64,000 nt of DNA from CAYVLA01 sp964549615 [NCBI: uncultured Thermococci archaeon] (GTDB taxonomy: Archaea; CAYQAE01; CAYVLA01), in assembly GCA_964549615.1 (NCBI GenBank), contig CAZJVP010000081.1:22892-86891 (forward strand). The letters are read 5' to 3'. A program made the translations under genes and the position numbers. The notes below the pieces were generated by a model. That model was not told where the DNA came from. It searched no databases and saw only the letters and a list, made by a program, of their open reading frames with translations. Below, in pieces: positions 59,223 through 64,000 of the stretch (position 1 is the first letter of the stretch; each line of letters starts with the position of its first letter).

Positions 59223-60250
59223 ATCACACCAGTCCTCTCCGCGATCCTGCGCGCCGCCGGTTCGCTCAGGCCGGTCTCCCCGAGGATCGTATACCTATGC
59301 GGCCTCACGAGATGGGCGCGGGTCATGGCCTGGATTATCGCGGCCTTCTCGATGCCCAGCTCCGTGGCCGTCACAGGGGCACCTATCCGGATCAGGAAAT
59401 TCCTGATGTCCTGCCAATTTCCCCCGTGAAGATACATCATCATTATCGTCCCCACTCCCACCTGCTCGCCGTGCAGCGCCACGCCCGGACATATGGCGTC
59501 CAGGGCATGGCTGAATAGGTGTTCAGAACCCGAGGCCGGCCTGCTTGAGCCGGCGATGCTCATCGCAACTCCGCTTCCAATCAGGGCTTTCGCGACCAAA
59601 CGGACGCCCTCCTCGCCAGCCGCCCTTATCAGGTCTGCCGAGTCCATCACCATGGTCGCGCTCATCAGGGACAGCGCGCAGGCATATTCGCTCTTGTCCT
59701 CCTTGCCAAGGCGGTAAGCGAGATCCCAATCCATGACCGCGGTGCGCTTGGCGACGGTGTCCCCACACCCCGAGGCTAGGAATCTATATGGAGCGCTCGA
59801 GAGCACCCTCGTGTCCATGATTATGGCAATGGGAGCCACGGCGTCTACGGACGCGACCCCTCCGGAGTTGGCGACCGAGACCCTTGAAGAAGCAATTCCG
59901 TCGTGGGACAGGATCGTGGGAACGCTGATGAACTCGCAGTTCGACTTGTAGGCCACGAGCTTCGCGGCGTCGATAACCTTGCCTCCGCCCACCGCTACAA
60001 GGTAGTTGAACGGCGCGCGCTCCATACCAGCCATCAACTCTTTGGTTGCCTCACTCTTCCCCCCTGCGATCGAGATGAGGTCCGCGTCGTTGCTTGACGA
60101 GAGGGCGTTGAAGACCTGCCTGCCGTATCTTAGGGTTTCCTTCGGCCCCGTAACGACCAGGAATCTGCCCCGAATGCGCATCGAGTCGAGTATTGCGGAG
60201 ATCCTTCGCAAGGTACCCGAGCCTATGTCAACGTATCGGGGCAGCTGCAT
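59219..60250 (-). CDS. egsA: sn-Glycerol-1-phosphate dehydrogenase
   Basis: About 343 residues. It reduces dihydroxyacetone phosphate to glycerol 1-phosphate, the backbone of archaeal lipids. MQLPRYVDIGSGTLRRI opens it. LVAVGGGKVIDAAKLVAYK is the NAD(P)-binding motif, and the metal ligands are in CGDTVAK (Asp), SGSEHLFSHAL (His) and ALHGEQVGVGT (His). ATG 60250 matches the family start. The frame stays open to GTG 60367, and GTG 60271 is also possible, so there may be a short N-terminal extension. Confidence 0.92.
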   Translation of the reverse strand: MQLPRYVDIGSGTLRRISAILDSMRIRGRFLVVTGPKETLRYGRQVFNALSSSNDADLISIAGGKSEATKELMAGMERAPFNYLVAVGGGKVIDAAKLVAYKSNCEFISVPTILSHDGIASSRVSVANSGGVASVDAVAPIAIIMDTRVLSSAPYRFLASGCGDTVAKRTAVMDWDLAYRLGKEDKSEYACALSLMSATMVMDSADLIRAAGEEGVRLVAKALIGSGVAMSIAGSSRPASGSEHLFSHALDAICPGVALHGEQVGVGTIMMMYLHGGNWQDIRNFLIRIGAPVTATELGIEKAAIIQAMTRAHLVRPHRYTILGETGLSEPAARRIAERTGVI

Positions 60251-60342
60251 CCGCTTTGGGCGCTTCAACACATCACATCTTGGAGCAGCATTGACTGCGG
60301 CGGTCGTACGAAGATCGACCGTTTTCGCCGAGCCGCAGGTCA

Positions 60343-60384
60343 CCGAAGCATTTATGGCACGTATCACCCTCCCCTTATAAATAT
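60343..60384. promoter_or_regulatory. Interlocked divergent promoters of egsA and the DUF63 gene
   Basis: CATTTATGG (about 60350-60358) is about 30 nt before ATG 60385 on the plus strand. TATATTTATAAG (60373-60384 on the minus strand) serves the opposite direction. Each TATA box lies close to the other gene's predicted start of transcription. Confidence 0.5.
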
Positions 60385-61203
60385 ATGAACTCCTTGGCCG
60401 ATCTGATACGCAAGTACTTCATCTCCCCAATCTGGAAACGCACCGGCTACAACTGGGTCAATACGATCGTCTACGGGGTCATACTGGGCATCGCGGCCGT
60501 AGTCGTGTACAGGTCGGTCAGGAAAACCGGTTACCGTTTTGGCCTCGATCTATTCGTGACATTCGCCCCATACTTGGTTTTCGCAACGGCAGTCAGGGCT
60601 CTGGTGGACGCGGGCAAGTATCCCTACACTTACCTTCTGGTTTCTCCCGGGATATACTTCATGACCATGGGGATCTTCGCCGCCGCCATCCTGAGCGGCT
60701 TGCTGATCAGACGACTTTCGGGCACGAAGGTCAGCCTGACCGTCTTCGTCATAGGGATCATACTGGGCGGCTGGCAGCTTGCCCTCGTGCTGGGAATGGT
60801 TAGGAGACCCCTAGCTGGCCTGTTGATCGCCGTCCTCGGCGGTGCAGCATGCGCCGCGGTTCTCCTAGTGCGCAGGCTATGGCCAGACCGCTTGGCGATT
60901 CTGCAAACCAGGGAAAACGTGCTCGTAATCTGTTGCCATCTCGTGGATGCGACAGTGACCTTCATTGGGATCGATCTGTACGGGTACGCGGAGCAGCACA
61001 TCCTTCCACGTACACTCATCGACGTGACTGGCACCGCCTCGGTGATGTACCTTCTGAAGCTCATCGCCTTGCCGATCGTTCTCTATCTGCTCGATCGGTA
61101 CGTGGAGGACGCTGAGATGAACATCTTCATCAAGATGATCGTCATGGTTCTCGGCCTCGCCCCGGCCACGCGGAACTATCTCAGGATAATCATCGCATCC
61201 TAG
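60385..61203 (+). CDS. DUF63 family membrane protein
   Basis: 272 residues with about seven membrane helices. WVNTIVYGVILGIAAVVVYR, FAPYLVFATAVRALVDAGKYPYTYLLVSPGIYF and HLVDATVTFIGIDLYGYAEQH are the diagnostic DUF63 motifs; the last has conserved acidic and His residues. The family is restricted to archaea, its function unknown. Divergent from egsA, which might hint at a lipid-related role, but this is only positional. Confidence 0.9.
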   Translation: MNSLADLIRKYFISPIWKRTGYNWVNTIVYGVILGIAAVVVYRSVRKTGYRFGLDLFVTFAPYLVFATAVRALVDAGKYPYTYLLVSPGIYFMTMGIFAAAILSGLLIRRLSGTKVSLTVFVIGIILGGWQLALVLGMVRRPLAGLLIAVLGGAACAAVLLVRRLWPDRLAILQTRENVLVICCHLVDATVTFIGIDLYGYAEQHILPRTLIDVTGTASVMYLLKLIALPIVLYLLDRYVEDAEMNIFIKMIVMVLGLAPATRNYLRIIIAS

Positions 61204-61527
61204 TCAGAATGCGAGCGGAAACGAAGGCCCATGATCGCTGCGGGGCCGACTTTGCTACGCCCCCATGCCTCGCGAAGTCGTCGAGAAAACCTTTATTAAG
61301 ATGCGAGCACGGGTACTCGTGCCTAATGCCTATCGTGGGTGCGCCGAGGCTCGGCGGACCCGGGTGAACGGGATTCTCCGCTGTTCATGTCTGTAAGCGA
61401 GGGCATCTTTGCTTGGTTTCAGCTTGCTTTTGGAAGAAGGGGTCATCTTCCTCCGTAGCAGGGCAGGGGCCTTAGAGAACATTGGAGCACACGGTACCAG
61501 ATTCCCAAAGGGGGTCGACGTGAACTC
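61204..61527 (+). promoter_or_regulatory. Promoter and long leader of the aCPSF1 gene
   Basis: CTTTATTAAG (61291-61300) is a good TATA box, predicting transcription from about 61322. An imperfect palindrome GCACGGGTACTCGTGC (61307-61322) lies between box and start, as an operator would. The leader is about 205 nt, long for this genome, and begins with two adjacent hairpins: CGCCGAG-G-CTCGGCG (61342-61356) and CCCG-GGTGAA-CGGG (61359-61372). No peptide gene or known RNA was recognised. Confidence 0.5.
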
Positions 61528-63435
61528 ATGGCAAACGACGAACTAAAGCAAGTGAGGAAGGAGATAGCAGATTTTCTCCCGGACAGTTCGTGGGTCTCCG
61601 AGGTCGAGTTCGAAGGGCCGGTCCTCGTCATCTACTCAACCAAACCCGAGATGCTGGTTGACAACGGGGATCTCGTCCGGGAGCTCGCGAAACGCGTCAG
61701 AAAGAGGATCGTCATAAGGGCGGATCAGTCGGTTCTCACCGATGAGAAGGAAGCGGAGGAGGCCATAAGGCGCATAGTGCCTCAAAGCGCCGGAATAACC
61801 AGGGTGATCTTTGACCGAGATGCGGGCGAGGTCATGATCGATGCCGAGAAACTGGGGCTGGTCATCGGGAAGGCCGGGTCCACGCTCCGGGAGATTACCG
61901 CCGTCACCCACTGGACCCCGACCGTGACGAGGACGCCGCCGATAAAAAGCGAGATCATGGAGGACATCCGCAACACCCTGCACAGCGAGAGCAAAGAGAG
62001 AAAGAAGATGCTGCGCAAGATCGGGCGGCGGATCTACCGGGGCCCTGCAAGCAAGACGGACTGGGTCAGACTGACCGTTCTCGGAGCTGGTCGTGAGGTC
62101 GGACGGTCGTGTCTATTGTTAAGCACCCCCGAGAGCCGCGTGCTCCTGGACTGCGGGATAAATGTTGCCTACCAGGAAAACCACAGGGCCTACCCGTATC
62201 TCAACATGCCTGAGTTTCAGATAGACAAACTTGACGCCGTGATAGTATCGCATGCACACCTGGACCACAGCGGTTTCGTGCCCTACCTCTACAAGTACGG
62301 CTACGAGGGGCCGACCTATTGCACGCCGCCAACCCGGGACCTGATGACCCTGCTTCAACTCGACTACCTTGACATAGCCGAGAAGGACAATAAGGCCGCA
62401 CCGTACACGAAGAACGACATAAAGCAGACGATCAAGCACACGATACCCCTTGCATACGGGGATGTGCGTGACATATCGCCCGACATGCGTCTCACCCTCC
62501 ACAACGCCGGGCACATCCTCGGGTCGGCTAGCGCTCACCTCCACATAGGAGACGGCCTCTACAACATAGCATACACCTCGGACTTCAAGTTTGACAGAAC
62601 CCGGCTTCTGCCGTCGGCTGGTTCCAAGTTCCCGAGGTTGGAGGGCCTAATAATCGAGTCGACCTACGGCGGCTCGGACGACATACAGCAGTCAAGGATC
62701 GATGCCGAGAGGAAGCTCATAAGCGTCGTCAACGAGACCACGAGGCAAGGGGGCAAGGTACTGGTCCCCGTGCTGAGCGTGGGAAGAGCCCAGGAGCTGA
62801 TGGTGCTCATCGAGGAGAAGATGCGCCAGAGGATAATGGACCAGGTCCCCGTTTTCCTCCATGGCATGATCTGGGCGGCAACGGCCATACACACGGCATA
62901 CCCCGAATACATGTGCAAGGAGCTGAGAAACAGGATACTCCACAATGACGAGAACCCGTTCCTGTCGGACATCTTCCGCAATGTGTCCCACGGGGAGCTC
63001 GATAGCGTTGCCCAGGGGGACCCATCCGTCATACTCGCGACCTCCGGGATGATGGTTGGCGGCCCCGTGACGGAGTACTTCAAACAGCTGGCCCCGGACC
63101 CGAGAAACGCCCTCGTGTTCGTGAGCTACCAGGCCGAGGGCTCGCTCGGGCGCAGAATCCAGATGGGCCTGAGGGAGGTCGCTCTGACGGACGAGAACGA
63201 CAAGCTCAACGTCGTGAAGGTGAACATGAAGGTGATCAGCATAGAGGGCTTTAGCGGTCACTCCGACAGGGGCCAACTGCTCCGCTACATAAGGAAGGCA
63301 TCGCCGAGGCCCCAGAGAATAGTCGTCCAACACGGGGACTACGACAAGTGCGAGAACTTCTCCAACTCCGTCTCGCGAATGCTGAGGATAGACGCGGTGG
63401 CGCCGAGGAACCTCGAGACGGTCAGGTTCATGTAG
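61528..63435 (+). CDS. Transcription termination ribonuclease aCPSF1 (FttA)
   Basis: 635 residues, the family length. Two N-terminal KH domains (about 1-150; GLVIGKAGSTLREITAVTHW) bind U-rich RNA. The metallo-beta-lactamase fold starts near 175 with SHAHLDHSGFVPYL at about 240. The beta-CASP part includes LIIESTYGGSDD, VPVLSVGRAQELMVLIEE, ILATSGMMVGGPV and IEGFSGHSDRGQLL. All metal and catalytic His/Asp residues look present. It is the archaeal RNA polymerase termination nuclease. The C-terminus (RIVVQHGDYDKCENF... VRFM) is intact. It converges with sepF. Confidence 0.95.
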   Translation: MANDELKQVRKEIADFLPDSSWVSEVEFEGPVLVIYSTKPEMLVDNGDLVRELAKRVRKRIVIRADQSVLTDEKEAEEAIRRIVPQSAGITRVIFDRDAGEVMIDAEKLGLVIGKAGSTLREITAVTHWTPTVTRTPPIKSEIMEDIRNTLHSESKERKKMLRKIGRRIYRGPASKTDWVRLTVLGAGREVGRSCLLLSTPESRVLLDCGINVAYQENHRAYPYLNMPEFQIDKLDAVIVSHAHLDHSGFVPYLYKYGYEGPTYCTPPTRDLMTLLQLDYLDIAEKDNKAAPYTKNDIKQTIKHTIPLAYGDVRDISPDMRLTLHNAGHILGSASAHLHIGDGLYNIAYTSDFKFDRTRLLPSAGSKFPRLEGLIIESTYGGSDDIQQSRIDAERKLISVVNETTRQGGKVLVPVLSVGRAQELMVLIEEKMRQRIMDQVPVFLHGMIWAATAIHTAYPEYMCKELRNRILHNDENPFLSDIFRNVSHGELDSVAQGDPSVILATSGMMVGGPVTEYFKQLAPDPRNALVFVSYQAEGSLGRRIQMGLREVALTDENDKLNVVKVNMKVISIEGFSGHSDRGQLLRYIRKASPRPQRIVVQHGDYDKCENFSNSVSRMLRIDAVAPRNLETVRFM

Positions 63436-63772
63436 AGGAAGAGGCGCCTTCGCCCGCGGACTTCACGATCTTGACGAAGTTCGGGACCACCAAGACGATA
63501 TCCTCAGAGACTGCCGCCATATCGCCCTTCAGGCCGGTACAAATGCCCTTCAGCTGATCGACGAGCCCTCTAGCGACCTCCGGATCCTCCGATTGCAGCG
63601 CCGAGATGTTGACGAGCAGTATGTTCCCCTCCTTGAGCTTCTCGGAGATCTGATTGAGGTCGTCTCCCGATGAGAGCTTCACCGGCTGCACGAGGATCTG
63701 CTGGTAGCGTGCGAATGACTCCTCGGTTAGCAGATCCTCATTGAACTCGACAATCTCCACGTCATCACGCAT
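63428..63772 (-). CDS. sepF: Cell division protein SepF (archaeal type)
   Basis: 114 residues. RYQQILVQPVKLSSGDDLNQISEKLKEGNILLVNISAL and RGLVDQLKGICTGLKGDMAAVSEDIVLVVP make the SepF/DUF552 core, which anchors FtsZ to the membrane in archaea. The N-terminus here is short (DDVEIVEFNEDLLTEES) and lacks an obvious membrane-binding amphipathic helix. AGATTAGG near 63806 may be the promoter. The stop overlaps the aCPSF1 stop region by 8 nt on the opposite strand. Confidence 0.85.
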   Translation of the reverse strand: MRDDVEIVEFNEDLLTEESFARYQQILVQPVKLSSGDDLNQISEKLKEGNILLVNISALQSEDPEVARGLVDQLKGICTGLKGDMAAVSEDIVLVVPNFVKIVKSAGEGASSST

Positions 63773-63916
63773 TTGGATCCTCTCCGCCTAATTTTCAATC
63801 GACCTAATCTGGACTCGGGTCGGCCGAGCCACAAAACCGGGAATAAGCTTAAATATGTGACGGTGGGAAGTGGGGGCCCGCGCTCGTTGTCGGTCTCCAA
63901 CCGGACCAGGCGACGC

Positions 63917-64000
63917 CTAGTAGGCCCCGATATCCGCTTTCATGAATTCCCTCATGACGGCGGTGGCATAGCTTCCCTTCGGCAACCAAAAGGACAAGCA
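63917..64000 (-). CDS. truD: tRNA pseudouridine synthase D, C-terminal fragment
   Basis: 27 residues run in from the window edge and end at TAG 63917-63919. FWLPKGSYATAVMREFMKAD is the characteristic TruD C-terminus (LP-x-G-x-YATxxxREFMK). The rest of the gene lies beyond the window. Confidence 0.85.
   Translation of the reverse strand, partial: CLSFWLPKGSYATAVMREFMKADIGAY

Noticed and set aside
61323-61527. Possible SRP (7S) RNA gene, because two tandem hairpins resemble the Alu-domain loops
   Set aside because: The S-domain signature (GGAAGG...AGCA) and the closing pairing of the two ends are not found, and the stretch is too short for archaeal SRP RNA.

Overview
The window is archaeal and looks like a Thermoplasmata-type euryarchaeon, probably from an uncultured lineage. 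This is inferred from gene content, not from a database search. It has a full archaeal S10/spc ribosomal protein cluster with the archaeal-only neighbours eL32, eL19, eL34, eL14, eS4, Rnp1, SUI1, Cbf5 and an EMC3/DUF106 insertase. It also has glycerol-1-phosphate dehydrogenase, the aCPSF1 terminator ribonuclease, SepF, UPF0179, DUF63 and a tRNA with archaeal bulge-helix-bulge introns. Upstream regions carry TATTTATA-like boxes about 26-29 nt before start codons, so many genes appear leaderless. TTG and GTG starts are common.

Layout. 1-6.7 kb: the end of a probable aspartic protease, a membrane protein of unknown function (a paralogue lies at 15.4 kb), a sialidase-like propeller, a 5'-truncated glycosidase-like gene, an FMN-binding protein, a GyrI-like protein and a secreted GH43/GH32-like propeller. 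6.7-12 kb: an acyl-CoA energy locus in which an acetyl-CoA hydrolase/transferase-GNAT fusion diverges from a fused ADP-forming acyl-CoA synthetase plus a BioD/DRTGG protein. 12-18.5 kb: a divergent GMP-synthase-like PP-loop protein, a GHL6-type glycosidase, the second paralogue, a MIP18/DUF59 Fe-S protein and a membrane-anchored coiled-coil transglutaminase. 18.5-21.9 kb: a gene-poor stretch rich in perfect palindromes. It holds an AbrB-type protein and a zinc-ribbon protein whose gene is bracketed by inverted repeats built on GATACTTGTATC. PolX follows.

23.8-32.6 kb: a tight three-gene operon of a polytopic membrane protein fused to a MoxR AAA+ ATPase, a 1660-residue exported protein with 15 fibronectin type III repeats, and a cytoplasmic protein resembling DUF2357. 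This is the best candidate for an undescribed system. Just downstream on the other strand is a tRNA-Ser(GGA) that appears to carry two introns, one of them in the D-loop with a textbook bulge-helix-bulge.

33.5-50.1 kb: the ribosomal protein operon on the minus strand, from uL3 to Cbf5, about 16.5 kb, with overlapping or nearly touching genes. uS19 apparently uses a CTG start, and uL5, uS5 and uS3 carry long charged extensions. 50.3-64 kb: dUTPase-like protein, PRPP synthetase, cyclophilin-like protein, bacterial-type seryl-tRNA synthetase, a COG4741 nuclease, a DUF1616-like/helical-repeat membrane pair, a long FKBP, UPF0179, glycerol-1-phosphate dehydrogenase, DUF63, aCPSF1 behind a long leader, SepF and the C-terminus of TruD.
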